Assembly (NCBI GenBank): GCA_030062745.1
Contig: CP099842.1
Location: forward strand, 1 to 64,000
Direction of reading: 5' to 3'
DNA: 64,000 nt
Source of the DNA: Capitulum mitella
Taxonomy: Eukaryota; Arthropoda; Thecostraca; Pollicipedomorpha; Pollicipedidae
How positions within the stretch are numbered: position 1 is the first letter of the stretch; each line of letters begins with the position of its first letter. Positions 11,420 through 22,778 of the stretch are shown in pieces. A program made the translations under genes and the position numbers. Below the pieces are notes generated by a model, which worked only from the letters and a program-made list of their open reading frames with translations, had not been told where the DNA came from and ran no database searches.

Positions 11420-13340
11420 TCATAGTTGGCCTCCTCCCAGCTGGGGCCCCCATTTTATGCTTTCCAGATATTTGAAAAGAAATTTGGATCTGCATGAGTC
11501 CAGGGGAAAGTATAAGATAAAACTTTTTTGGAGGCAAGTTTTGATGAAATTTTTCATTTTTTAGGTTACAAGATAACCCCAAAAATTAAACACTTCTTTC
11601 AGAAGAATTTGTGTTCTCTTGCCATAGAAAGGGACCAAAATATGATAAAATGGTTAGATTCCTGAGTTATTGTGCTTTTCCATTCACTTGAAATCTTGTG
11701 TAGTACTGACAGTTTTTAGACACTTCATCAGGGATGGCCCAGAATTCCCTCTGCACCTCATAGCTTCTGCAGAATTTTTGCCACCATTACAAGTTTTACA
11801 TGTCCCTTGGGGTATCTCAGGTGCTGTTTTGGAAGCCTCAGGCATGCTTTGGACCATTCTGGCAATTTCATGCCCACTTTGGCCATTGTGGGATCTTGTA
11901 TCTGTTGTCCCTGGGACATTTTTGCTGTCTCAGGAGCCTTTCAGGCAGTAACAAGGACCATCTGTAGATGTCTGCCATGACTGAGGTGCCTCTGGCAGAT
12001 CTCTAGGTTCTTTGGGCATTTCAAGAGCTGTCTGGACATCTCCAGGTTTAGTAGTTTGGAACCACTCTGGTCATTCCAGATTTGGTAGTTTCAGACCCTT
12101 CTGGTCATCTCAGGGGCCACTACTGCCAGAGACTGCTGGGGAGCAGTCTCAAAGGCCCCTCTCTAGCAGTCTCATTGGACCCCTGTTGTCTTAGGTGCCC
12201 CTTTTTCACCCCTCAGGGGAATATCTTTGCCATCTCTGGGCCCTCTGGCAGTTGCAATTTTTTTTTAACAATTTCAGGAGCCCTCTGCAGTGCTATGGTC
12301 CCTCTAAATGTCCCAGGCAGCCCCCATGACTGTGTCAGTGGTCTTCCTCTATTATATGGGGCATATCTGGTAGCCTTAGGGCCCCTTTAGCCATATCAGG
12401 GGTCTTTGTTTGCACTTTAGGGACCTTACTGATAGTCTGGGGGGGGGGGCTTTTCTATGCCAGGGACCCACCTGACACTCTCAGGGACCCTCTGGCCATC
12501 CAGGGTCCCCATGTCATATGAGCATCCTTTTTTCATCTTTGCTTTTGCAGGGAACCCTCTGGCTTTTTGACAGTCTCAGGGGCCCTCTGTCATGCAAGGG
12601 CCCATGTTGCCATCTTAGGACCCATGTGGCCTTCCCAGGGCCTGCTTACTGCATCAAGAACCCCTCAGGTTTTCAAAAAGACTAGTGCAGCCCATTTGGA
12701 ACCCCTCTTGAGGTTGAGAAAGTCACCAATGAATCCTTGTTTAGGGGGCTCCTCTGGCTGGATGGGGGGTATGCTGTCTGTGACACCTTCTAAAGGTCCT
12801 GCCATCCCAGAGGGCATTATGGCACAAAGTGCTCTCATGAACCCTTGGCCGTGTTGGGACCACTCTTGGAGTATCATGGGCTCTTGTAGGAGTCATCTCG
12901 CCATCTCAGGGTCTCTCTAACCATCCTGGAGGCCCTGAGATGGCAATGACTGCATCAGGAATTTTTAGCATTTTGCACAAGTCTGTGAAGCCCAGTTGGG
13001 ATGCCTGTGACATTCCAGGGGCCCCCGTGCCATATGCTGTACGTCGTCTTGTGCTGCCCTAGGGACTCAATCACTGTCTTTGTCATCTCAGGGCCCCTAT
13101 GACCCTTCTGGCAGTCTCAAGAACACTGCTGTGTTTGGGTCCTGTTGTAGTCTCAGGGGCCCTTTGGGAGTCTAAGGGGCCATTCTATCCATTTCAGGAA
13201 CCATCTGACCCTCGTGGAGGCGCCCCTAACTGTATTAAAAACCCACCAGGATTTTACAGAGGCTTTTGAGACTCAGTGGGCTCCTTTGGAGTCCCCTTTT
13301 GAGTTTGAGAGAGGCCCTCAGGTCTCGAGTTGGGGTGGGG
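11420..13340 (-). mobile_element. array-type element, copy 4 (inverted), CpG-free over most of its length
   Basis: It has the same layout as copy 2. Bases 11,419-12,849 contain no CpG at all, although G+C is near half. Sites that are CpG in copy 2 are TG or CA here: GGACGTCTC near 8,403 corresponds to GGACATCTC near 12,035, and GCCGCCTCGTAGC near 8,111 corresponds to GCACCTCATAGC near 11,752. CpG returns from 12,850 on. It is non-coding. Confidence 0.75.
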
Positions 13341-13992
13341 GTGGGCGATCATCTCCCCTTGGATCTGCCCCTGTCTGGTGAACGAGTTACCGCGGTTGCC
13401 GATGTGGTGCGGATCTAAAGGTTTCCTAATACATTTTAGGTCATCTGTGTAGGTAGGCCTAGTGTAGGTTGATATAAGTGATGTCAAATGGTACAAATGT
13501 TGCACTAAAACAAGTAAGGGAGTAAAATGAAGAGAATGTAACTGCATGTAATGTAACGGACTTTGGTATCCTAAATAGAATAGCATCTTAATCGACAGCT
13601 AAGTGGTCATTTAGGGCCAGGACTAATGGGTTCAGTGGGCGCACTGACATGCGCAACGCAAAAGACGAACTCTGTCCTATAGAATTCCAGATACGATGTC
13701 TGTCAAAAGTAGAATTTATCGTGGCACCCACGTAAACCGCCAGACAAACGAAGGATCTCAAACTTTTAGACCGATCTAAAACGTTGCACATATCCAGCTG
13801 TTCACGAACTTCACAGGCAGATCCAAACCATATGTGTGGGAGGGACATTTGGCCATCCGAGTCCTGAACCTACGTTCATACGTTGATCTTCTCTCGGATT
13901 CCTGTCACTTCATTCTGCCTTTTTGGAACATTAAGATGTACGTAAGTAAGTTTACCTCTACATGTTCCACATGGCCACGCCGCCGTAGTCTG
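13341..13992. other. unassigned sequence
   Basis: I recognise no gene or repeat between the end of array copy 4 and the small MITE at 13,993. Confidence 0.4.
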
Positions 13993-14266
13993 CAGTGGCC
14001 TAGCCAGGATTTTTGTAAGGGAGATTGGGAGGAGGCTGAAATAGGAAGGCTTGATACTACTGATACCATTCTGTTGCAGACATGCGCATATTGACCTTAC
14101 CAAAGAGCACATGTGGAAATTTCCTAAATTAATACATATCACTTTTTATATTAAGATTTTTGTGTTTGAAGTAAATCGTTTGCGACAGTAACAATGTTTA
14201 GGGAACTTCTGGCCATAAGGGGGATGGGGTAGTTGGCCACTCTAATCCCCTCTGGCTACGCTACTG
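13993..14266. mobile_element. hAT-type MITE, 274 bp
   Basis: The ends are inverted repeats: CAGTGGCCTAGCCAGG on the left and the complement of CAGTAGCGTAGCCAGAGG on the right. The 8 bp outside are GTAGTCTG (13,985-13,992) and GTGGTCTG (14,267-14,274), a 7/8 match and so an aged 8-bp target duplication. It carries no coding sequence. The same terminal motif, CAGNGGCGTAGCCAG, occurs near 5,880, 26,899, 45,755 and 58,345, linking these elements to one family of ends. Confidence 0.75.
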
Positions 14267-14451
14267 GTGGTCTGATTGATTAGGAACCGAACAGCAGAGT
14301 TTGTGGTGTGGCAGGTACTGGGTTTGATGTCCTGAACGGGAATCTATGTTTGGCCCGATAGCGAAATGGTCAGCCGGTCACGGGGCAGCCGTTTTATGGA
14401 ATTTCAGAGCACGATAAAGACCCTCCACTGCCATCAGATCTGCCTTTTGTT

Positions 14452-14534
14452 TGGCACCTGGGGCAAAGTTGCTCCATATTTGGGGGCACTTGGTTGGCGG
14501 GGTCACGATCCGGCAACGAGCTCGGGTTGGCGTG
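14452..14534 (+). repeat. dispersed repeat, copy a
   Basis: About 83 bp (GGCACCTGGGGCAAAG ... GGCAACGAGCTCGGG) recurs inverted at 15,233-15,317. The family is unknown. It could be a SINE body, given the tRNA-like segment nearby at 14,782-14,852. Confidence 0.6.
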
Positions 14535-14781
14535 GATCCTCATCGCAATGCCTCTCATTTTCTCAGAATTTGAACCAAGTGGTTTGATAGGGTGATGTTA
14601 GCGACGGAGCCCGTGCTAAGCGGAGCTTGTATAGACTCCGACCCTAGAACCGATCGCGCAAGTCCTTGTAACGGTTGATGTGGCGAAAGTTTAACTTATC
14701 ACGAAGGGTGCGACACAACTTGTATTGTTAGTAAGCTTGACACTTTGGCCAGTTGCCAGCTGCCTGACGGACTAAATATCG

Positions 14782-14852
14782 AGCAGGGCGCGACTCGAAC
14801 CTGTCTTGCCAGGACGGGAAGACCAGCGCTCTACCAACTGGGCTACGGATCA
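14782..14852 (-). repeat. tRNA-derived SINE head or tRNA pseudogene
   Basis: Read on the minus strand it has a good pol III A box (TAGCCCAGTTGGTAGAGCGC) and a B box (GGTTCGAGTCG) at tRNA spacing. The T and anticodon stems do not pair, so a working tRNA is unlikely. This is the usual state of a SINE promoter or an old tRNA copy. Confidence 0.55.
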
Positions 14853-15232
14853 CCGTGTCCTTCAACGCTGTTAGGCTAAATTAAAAAATTCAGGCAACAT
14901 TGAAAAACACGAATCGTGCAATTTACGTGGGAAAAGGGGGCAAGATACATGTTGAGCCGGGGTTTTCTAACAGAAGGGCCCGATGTTTGAGTATGAGATG
15001 ATCCTCTGTATATGCCAGTGACGGACTTCGTTTTCGTAAAGCCGAAGTGCGTCTCCAACGGAGTGCTTGAGATGTGTAGTTCGTTAGTGACAGGCCTTGT
15101 TCACATAAAGGGAAATGTGCTCATGATGCACCAGAAATGACGAGAGGCATTTCAGAGCAGCCGTATTTCAGTTGTGGTTTCTTGTTATTATGTGGCCCGA
15201 GCGTGTTGACGTCGTCCATGCCATTGTCCACA

Positions 15233-15317
15233 GACCATGCCAAGCCATGCCTGTTGCCAGGCCCGGACCCCTCCACCCAAGTATTCCCAAATATGGAGTG
15301 TTTTGGCCCAGGCACCA
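15233..15317 (-). repeat. dispersed repeat, copy b (inverted relative to 14,452-14,534)
   Basis: Read in reverse complement it matches copy a through CTCCATATTTGGG, the ACTTGG region and GGCAAC, with scattered substitutions. Confidence 0.6.
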
Positions 15318-15549
15318 AACCTGACGACGCTGGAGAACTAACCGGCCGGTATTTTCGGTCTCGGGACAAACACAGGTGTTCCGTGTATTACTCTGACCCA
15401 GGGCCTGCCACACGGCGAACTCTGTCGTCCGGCTCCTGATATTCATAAGGCCATGGCGTAGGCAGAATGTTGCTTGACACTCCAGTTTGGGTCATGTACG
15501 TATGACATCCTTACCGCAGTGGTTTATGCGATTTTCAGGCCCTCTGGAC

Positions 15550-16005
15550 CAGTGTTGGAAAAACCGTTGTTTCCTGGTGTCAAGGAGCACCAAAAAATTT
15601 ATACTCCAAGGAAAATTTTGTACTCTGAAATGGTCATTTGCCCCCTCCCAAAAGATATGGGTATTCGTAATAAACCAGAGTTTGAAGTTGCCCAGCGTCC
15701 CCCTTCTTGGCTGATGGTTTTGGTTTTGGTTTACCAGCCGCACTCGGCCGCTAAAGTACATTCCGAGCCCACGGCCTTACACACTTCCCCCCTCCCCCCC
15801 TTCCCGGTCAACGACTCCGCGGACCTACCATTTAGACCCAAGAAACTGGTTTGCCCCCCAAACGGAGCCGCTGGGTCTGCCCCTGCTGGCCACAGATGCT
15901 TGCAGAGCACATTGTCCATGTTTCTCACATGAACGCATGACATTTTATACTCCAAAAGGGAATTTGTACTCCGACACCAGGAAAAAAACTAGGTCTCCAA
16001 CACTG
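15550..16005. mobile_element. hAT-type MITE, 456 bp, with perfect 8-bp target duplication
   Basis: Both ends begin CAGTGTTGGA and share TTTCCTGGTGTC a little further in. The flanks are identical: CTCTGGAC at 15,542-15,549 and again at 16,006-16,013. A second copy, inverted, lies in the BACE gene at 35,126-35,564. Open frames inside are unrelated to any transposase, so the element needs a hAT transposase supplied elsewhere. Confidence 0.9.
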
Positions 16006-16013
16006 CTCTGGAC

Positions 16014-17045
16014 TCGTGTATCTGTGTTTTCTATAGGACATGGCTCGCAAAAAGTTCTTCAGAGGTAACAATAACAAGGATCAGATCATGGGAGTGAGTA
16101 CGTCAGTTGAGGTCAGTGACGGTCATATGCTGTTTCGGTACAGCGTCGATGTAGCCTGTTTTCGGAGACAATGCTGGATCTGGCGACCAAAATATTTAAA
16201 TATTTTATGTACCAGAATATTGTAAATATTATAAAAGCGAGATCTGTTTCTGTGCATTGAAACAGATGCCGCTCTTGAGCTTCTCATAAAATTGTGCGCC
16301 AGTTACACGCAAAAGGTGAAACGTCAGATCATGATCTGGGACAATGGAAAAAAAAACATTTGGTGAAGGAGTGGTGGAGCAGGTCCATCCTGATGACGTT
16401 TCTGGCGTCAACAACGCCTCAAATTATGCATTCTGAGTGCATCTTAAAGCCTGAAGCCAAAGCTGTCAGTACTGGACTTGAAGTGGCATATAACGCATTC
16501 GGATTTTTTGACGACAAAACACACCATGACCATGATATGTTATGCATGTGATAGATCGTCGTCGAAAGTGGTATGGTAACTTCGGAGAGATTGTAAAGAT
16601 GCGTGTGTGCTGTGTCAGGTGCACTCTGCTATTGATGCATGATAACAGCATCAGGGGCGTAACCCGAATCGCCAAACAGGGTACCAGGGAAAACCGAACT
16701 GCCCTCCAAACTTCAGACTCATCGAATTTCGTCCCCTGTATTGTCGAGTATCAGAAAATTTTTACATATTTTCGTTCGTGGTGGGTGAAGAAGCTTTATT
16801 GCTAATGTGTCTAATTTTAAGCCCTGTTAGGAGCATGAACCCCTTGGCCACCCTGAGACAAGCCTCTGGGAACCATTGGGCGTGATGAAAATCAAGAATA
16901 ATTTTCATTTATTATAAGCAGTGCTCTCTACATTGTGGAATCCATGAAGCCCAGGTGATACCACTGAATGATTCTGTAGGGTTCAGAATTTCAGAATTCT
17001 ACGCGTTCCTGTGATGCATCACCTCTTAAGGATCTGCCCTTTCAG
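16014..17045. other. unassigned sequence upstream of the four-TM gene
   Basis: No coding sequence is recognised. A 5' untranslated exon and promoter for the gene at 17,093 may lie here, because a good acceptor (CTGCCCTTTCAG) sits at about 17,045. I cannot place them. Confidence 0.4.
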
Positions 17046-17092
17046 GTGATAATGGCCAAGTACGTGTGACGCCGATTCCTTCAAGAAACAAA

Positions 17093-17626
17093 ATGGCGCT
17101 GATGAACTGTTGCTGCTGTGTTCCTCTGAAGACGGGAACGCTGGTTATCGGCATCCTGTACATAGTGGTCAATTGTTGTACGCTCCTGGGGTGGACATTT
17201 TTCACAGTGGCTGAAGCTGGTGATCATGGGCATATTTTAGCCCATGTGATCATACTTGTGGCCTTAATAGGAGTCTGTGGTGTCAATATCACTATGGACA
17301 GCCTCCTCGTGCACGGCGTCCAGAAGAACCAACGCAAGTTCATGAAACCGTGGCTTGTCTGGTACGGCATATTCACAGGGGCGGCTACCCTGGCGTGGCT
17401 GGGAACAGACTTTTATCTGATATCGTTCCTTGTGTCCAATCCCTATCATCTGGGAGTTGTGCTCGCAGTGCTCGGCATCTTTGTTGCATGCGGACTCGTG
17501 TTGTTTGGAACGATGTGGTTCTGGTATGCCTGCGTGACGTCATACTACGTCGTGTTGGCGCCCAGCGACAACTATACAATGGAGTCGTTACGTCCGCCGA
17601 AGACAGAGGATGAAGAGGTGCCATAA
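17093..17626 (+). CDS. four-transmembrane LAPTM4/DUF7027-like protein
   Basis: The 177-residue protein is in one coding exon. The N-terminus is MALMNCCCCVPLKTGTLVIG: a cysteine cluster followed by the KTGT turn typical of LAPTM-type proteins, then TM1 (about 14-36). TM2 is at about 47-65, TM3 at about 86-113 and TM4 at about 119-155. A short acidic cytosolic tail ends PPKTEDEEVP. LAPTM4 relatives sit in late endosomes and lysosomes and help to sort transporters; whether this one does is inferred from the family only. I chose the ATG at 17,093 because it opens directly before the cysteine cluster and has no upstream ATG in frame; the frame itself runs back to 17,066. An acceptor-like CTTTCAG at 17,045 suggests an upstream non-coding exon. 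No poly(A) tract follows, so a retrocopy is not indicated. Other tetraspan families (MARVEL-like) are possible. Confidence 0.8.
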   Translation: MALMNCCCCVPLKTGTLVIGILYIVVNCCTLLGWTFFTVAEAGDHGHILAHVIILVALIGVCGVNITMDSLLVHGVQKNQRKFMKPWLVWYGIFTGAATLAWLGTDFYLISFLVSNPYHLGVVLAVLGIFVACGLVLFGTMWFWYACVTSYYVVLAPSDNYTMESLRPPKTEDEEVP

Positions 17627-17771
17627 GCCGCCGGGAAGGCCTCCGAAATCGGTCATTGCGTGAAGCCGCAAGCAACGTTGAACTGAGAACGCGGGATTGA
17701 ACGTCGAAGTGCCACGCAGCTTCAGCCATGCCAGCTTCAGGGAGTGTGCGCCATTGTTTCGCTTTCACAAA

Positions 17772-17811
17772 ATGTGGTTTATCTTCGCGCGGATGTGGTT
17801 TATCTTCGCGC
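17772..17811. repeat. 21-bp tandem duplication
   Basis: ATGTGGTTTATCTTCGCGC occurs twice in a row at a 21-bp step, 145 bp after the stop codon of the four-TM gene. It lies in the likely 3' untranslated region. Confidence 0.9.
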
Positions 17812-19142
17812 TTCTCTTTGTGTATGGCGTCATCGTAAGCTAATCTCTCCGGTACATGACACTGAATATGTTATCCTGCGATTTCGCAATCTTGACACCC
17901 ACCAAGTGTTGGATGAGTTGCAACGCATGTGGCATAACGCAAGCTTTTTTTTTTTGCCTTTTTAGCAATCTTGCTTGGGCAGGGCCGAAAGAATCAGTGA
18001 GAGTTCGAACACGTTTTGGAAGGTTTGGCATCCCCATGACGACAATAAGGGAATCTCTTGTACGTCCTTTGGTGCCTGTAAGTGTTCGTCATATGTCGAA
18101 AGAGGGCGGGAGGTAGCAAACGTATGTTGAAAGGGGGCGAGAGACCGCATATGTGCATGGTTTGCCGTAGCATGTCACTAATATCAGGGCAAATATATTT
18201 TGTACTCGTTGTACCAAGATTGCGATTACGAAGTCATTGTCCTATGTTCTACGCTGAGGACCCCAATGGCGAAACGCGTCTGATTTGGGTTGTCGAATAC
18301 GATGAAGACCTCTCATCGTGGGTATTCCGTAACCAATCACAGTGGCTTGAAAGCTCAGTGCTGTTCCCACAACAAACCAGGGGATTTTGTCCATGTTGGC
18401 TGGGGTGGGGTTTGGCCCATTGACGTTGCTCGGGGCCCCCTAGTGATCCTCGGCAGTAATGACTGACAGCTACGACGCCCTTTAACTTCCTACAGCACTG
18501 AGCGCTGCAGGACGCAGTTTGATGTGCTTCTCTTCGAACAACCCATAACTCATGTCGGGCAACTAGAGCACGGGCTGTTTTTTGCAGAGAAGCAAAACAG
18601 ACGGTTGCGTAACCTTGTGTAATGGACTGTTCAATGTTCGAATGCCTTACAGCCAGGGGTGTAGTTTCCTATCTTTTTGTGGGTGTCCCGGTACCCACGA
18701 AGTGGAAATGGGCACTCACAATGCGATTTGGACACCCAGAACTTAAATTACGTTTAAATATTGAGATATAGTTATATTTTCAGTCCTATGGCTTTAACCA
18801 CCTAAAATCAGCTTTGTAAACAATATTCGGAACTCATTTACTCCATTGTCACCCACCAGCTGTTTTTTCCCACCACCCCCCAAGCAACATTGTCAAGCCG
18901 GGTCCTGGAGAAAGGTCCTCCATTAAAGGGAGTGTATCTACTCAAATCGTGATCTTTTAACTGTGCATGGAGGAATGAAAAGGGCATTTTTATGAATCAA
19001 AGCAGGTACCATTCATTCTTGCCAACTCGCTCTCGTTAGCCCATATTTTACTTGGATGAGTACGCTGACTGCCAGCACAAGTTTGATCTATTTACCCCAG
19101 TTTCTTGTCACCGCAAAGATCACCGATAAAACGTGCTAGCGT
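17812..19142. other. unassigned sequence
   Basis: I recognise no gene. A segment near 18,655 (CAGGGGTGTAGTTTCCTATC) resembles the edge of a degenerate MITE, but the other end was not found. Confidence 0.4.
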
Positions 19143-19408
19143 CAGGCATGTAGCCAGAAATTTCCTCGGGGAGGGGGGCAAATGTCAAATGTTGTCATAT
19201 GCCACTGGCGTATGACAAAATCTGAAGGAAAAAAAATTGACGAAATTAACCCCAGGTTTAACGCACAGGAAAAACAATGTTTACTTTTGCGGCACGTATA
19301 TCACTTTTCCGTGCTCCTGCAAAAGCGCTAAATATTTAGTGTAGACCTTTTGGCTAAGGGGAAAAGGAGGCATGGCCCAATGCCCCGACCCCTTAGCTAC
19401 GTGCCTCG
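19143..19408. mobile_element. probable degenerate MITE
   Basis: The left end, AGGCATGTAGCCAGAAATT, and the complement of the right end, AGGCACGTAGCTAAGGGG, form imperfect inverted repeats of the GTAGCCAG type. I could not see a matching target duplication. Confidence 0.4.
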
Positions 19409-19429
19409 TTGGACTATCGTTAGCCTCAG

Positions 19430-19493
19430 CGATGTCGAAGCTGACAGCGGTCTATGACCACCAGAGCTGTGAAGGCGGCCATCATGAATTCAG
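19430..19493 (+). other. weak candidate first coding exon
   Basis: After TTAGCCTCAG, an ATG at 19,432 opens MSKLTAVYDHQSCEGGHHEF. The frame ends at a strong donor, GTAAGTACC, at 19,494. The splice sites and open frame fit, but no family is recognised and no partner exon was found downstream. Confidence 0.3.
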
Positions 19494-20504
19494 GTAAGTA
19501 CCGTTGCAGTTCCACCAAATCATCCCCGCGGGTCTGCATTACGTGAATAGGTCGAAACACGCCAGTGTTGCCTGCCAAAACGATCGTCGCTGCCGTTTAT
19601 AACTGCGTTTTGGTACAGCAAGGCAGAGTGCTGGGTAAGCATCAGGTTCGTCCAAGGTCTGACTACGTATTTTCTGTTCGCTGGTTCTTTCCTCTTGCAC
19701 TGTGTTATTGTATTTCGCGTACCGATAGTACTGTCAATGAAAACAATAGCTAAAATGCGTGAAATATTGGTCTAAGATGACCAAAATGCATTTTTCATTC
19801 ACATAATAATTCATGGCCAGTCTGAAATATTCCCCGGAGTGTGTTTTTGGGATACTGGAAAAACCAAATATATTCCCGTTAAGGATGTCGCCGCCATAAA
19901 GTCATCCATGATTTACGTAACACATCCCTCTGCCAATTTACCTCCCGTAATACCTTTTTAATTCATTGCCCTGAACTTTAGGCATAAACGCCTGTTACGA
20001 TCCCCCCTTCGATAAGGATTGTACGGATGGCCCCATAACTTTTCGGGCACCCACAATCGTTTTCCAAAAACCACACCCAGGCTTACAGCCATCCGCCTTC
20101 CATCGCTGGTATCAGCTTCACAACATTTGTTTCATTTTGATTACGTCGTAATGTGTCTACACTCCCCATGTCTTGATTCATCTACTAACGTCGATCACGT
20201 CGGTTCAGAGTATGAGTTACTGCCATGGTGAGAGCCCCGAGATACCAGAATTCAACGGATAGTCAGTATTTTTCCACTTCTCACGATCACGATCGTTGTT
20301 CAATTCTGCATGTCCCTGCACTCACGGGCTCCTCCACGTCATTTTGATTGGGGAGCAGGGCCTATTTTAGAGCAGGTCACTGCAGGGATTTCTGCCAGTC
20401 AAATTATGGGTAGCAAAAACAAAATCTGGGTACGTTGCCGACCTTGTTTTGTCTGTGGGAGCTCCCTTTGACAGACTGGTGTGGCGAGGCTAGTGTTCGC
20501 ACGT

Positions 20505-20700
20505 GGCTGAAACTACACAGTGCGCGCCGCGCCGGCGTTCGGTCGCGGAGCCGGCGCTCCCCGTCCGTCCCCGGCCACCACCGGTGGCCTCGTGTAGGTG
20601 TTTGCAGACGACTGCTTGGGAGTTTGACTGAGTGTGAGTGAGTGCGTCACCTACTGGACGATCCGCTCACGGATTTTCCAATACCTGTCGCGAACTGCGT
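20505..20700 (+). promoter_or_regulatory. CpG-rich patch, possible promoter or first exon
   Basis: A short, very GC- and CpG-rich stretch (GCGCGCCGCGCCGGCG near 20,521, then CCGTCCGTCCCCGGCC) stands in AT-rich surroundings. It could be the 5' end of an unplaced gene. No TATA box or start codon decides this. Confidence 0.25.
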
Positions 20701-21569
20701 GGATTATAGATATCACGTACCAATTCCAGCAGATACAGCACACTAAGAACGATAATTAATTGCATAGATATTCATGTGGCCCAGGCCGAAAGGCAGAATT
20801 AGTACAAGTAACGCATCAGTGATATTCAAAATGCGTTTTAATCTGAAAAGACTCTGAGCCGTCTGCAGCTTTTCAGTCTGGTAACAATAGTTTTAAGTCA
20901 CTCAGTCAGTCTGGCATTCAGTCAATAGCCTTGACAGTCTTTATTTTTCACAACCTCACAGCAACAGATATTTCTACCACTGCTTACTGAGTGCTCATAG
21001 CACTAAGTAATAATCGTGTCTGTCTGGTTTGCTTTTTGTTGGGTATTTTGTGCATGCTGCTCTTTTATCAGTTTCTCCTTTTACTTATATTTATATAGGT
21101 TATCGGAGGCTAAGTAGTCTCTCAATATTGACTATTGACTCAATATTAATACTGATTATTTCGCTACATCTGGACCACGTAATACTACACTTGTGAATAT
21201 AAAGCAAATTAATTGCAATTACAAGTAATATCTAGTTAATTTGTCATGTGCGGAAGACTGCACACTTTATTAAGTATGCTTAATTCATGAAAACAACAGA
21301 GCGATGAAGATGCAGTGTGACTTTTGAGTGTTTCCTCCTTCCATGCCGCCTGTCTTGTTTTCATGTTTCTTTTGTGTCATTGGATCGTATGTAATGACAT
21401 TTGGATTGTGCAGCTGCCATTGACATGCCAGACAGATTTAATGCAAAAAGTATGAAGCTGGTTGCAGCCTGCATTAGAGGTATAACAAGGCAATGGGCAG
21501 TTGATTGATACATAGCATCATCGTGCAAAAAAATGCCATCAAAATTTGTGAATAAAACACGTAGTAATA
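20701..21569. other. AT-rich sequence, nothing recognised
   Basis: No gene or repeat structure was found. Confidence 0.45.
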
Positions 21570-21643
21570 ACATGTAGTTTTCTACACGTAACTACATGTA
21601 TCTGGTCTGGAGGGCATGTAACTACATTTGTAACTACATGTGC
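21570..21643. repeat. GTAACTACATGT repeat cluster
   Basis: GTAACTACATGT or a close form occurs three times directly (near 21,588, 21,617 and 21,630) and once inverted (ACATGTAGTT near 21,570). Confidence 0.7.
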
Positions 21644-21832
21644 GCCCGCCCCCTCCTGCCCCTGCGTCCCGGACTGCACGACCTCATGTAGGACCCCAAG
21701 GCGGGTCTGTGGGACCGGCCGGGGACCGTCATGGGGGACGAAATTGCCTAGTTCGCATGCCCAGCGGACGCATATACTGGCGCAAGAGCCGGTATCTCCG
21801 GCCCCTGCGATCGCTTGTGACGGTCTCGCAAG

Positions 21833-22205
21833 GTGGCGGCAGAGATTGAGGCAACGGCGACGGCAGCTGCCTCGGCTCAGGTGGCCGCCACAGCGGCGAC
21901 GGCGGCACTAAGGGCGATGGCAGCCGCGACGATGACCGTGATGACGTTGGATATGGCGTCTGCGGCGGTGTTCGCGTCAACGGCAACGGCATCGTGTGGC
22001 AGCGACCGCATGGACGCTAGAGCTCCAGCAGTGCTACCTGCGAGGCGGGCTGCGGGCTGGACTGGACTGGACCTGCTGCGGACTGGACTCGGGCTGCGGA
22101 CTGGGCTCGGGCTGCGGACTGGACTCGGGCTGCGGACTGGACTCGGGCTACGAGAACGCCAGCGGCCGCAGAAACTCTCGGTTAACTGGTCCGATCCAGT
22201 GTGTC
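21833..22205 (+). other. GC-rich open stretch with 18-bp minisatellite
   Basis: Alanine-rich triplets (GCGACGGC type) are followed by about four to five tandem copies of an 18-bp unit, TGCGGACTGGACTCGGGC, at about 22,076-22,150. An open frame crosses it (21,833-22,216), but the opposite strand is open as well, and the frame runs straight into the hAT end at 22,214. This looks like simple-sequence expansion rather than a gene. Confidence 0.55.
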
Positions 22206-22778
22206 GTTATGTGTAGGGATGCACCAGATATCCGGTCGGGCCGGATATTAGAGGTTATCCGGTATCCGGTATCCGGCCGGATATTTTTGTGATCCGGCCG
22301 GATATTGCCGGATATTTAACCTCCCAGTGTACGATCAAGACGTTGCTCTAATGTCTGCGTTCAAAACCGTTTTACGAGAAACGTGGTTTGTTGTATCAGA
22401 TTGTCGATGTAACTGGCAGTTCCAGGTCGGTATGGAGACCTTGGAACCAATACTTTTCTGCATTGGTCCGGGAATGTTCGGACATATTTTGCAAAAATGG
22501 AACTCAAGTTCAAAGCTGTGAAACAATAGCCAGCATGCGGTTAGCAGCCCATCTTGTGATTTATTATCTTCCCTTTTTCAAATATAGTCTTATCTTTCTC
22601 AGATTCTCTGACACAGATGCATTACGGGAAAATATAAGGTGTGGGCACTGGGAAATGAGACAGTATTTAAGGTCACACCGTAAGCACGTTTATTGCTGTA
22701 TGAAGCATTAAACTTTGCAGAAATGTAGTCATAGACGTTGCGGCCAGTTCTTGCCTAATGGATCATCTCCATCACTTC

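Noticed and set aside
14782-14852. A functional tRNA gene
   Set aside because: The A and B boxes are good but the anticodon and T stems do not pair.
21833-22216. A 127-codon alanine-rich frame with TGLGLR repeats
   Set aside because: It is created by trinucleotide and 18-bp minisatellite repeats, ends inside a transposon terminus, and the opposite strand is open too.
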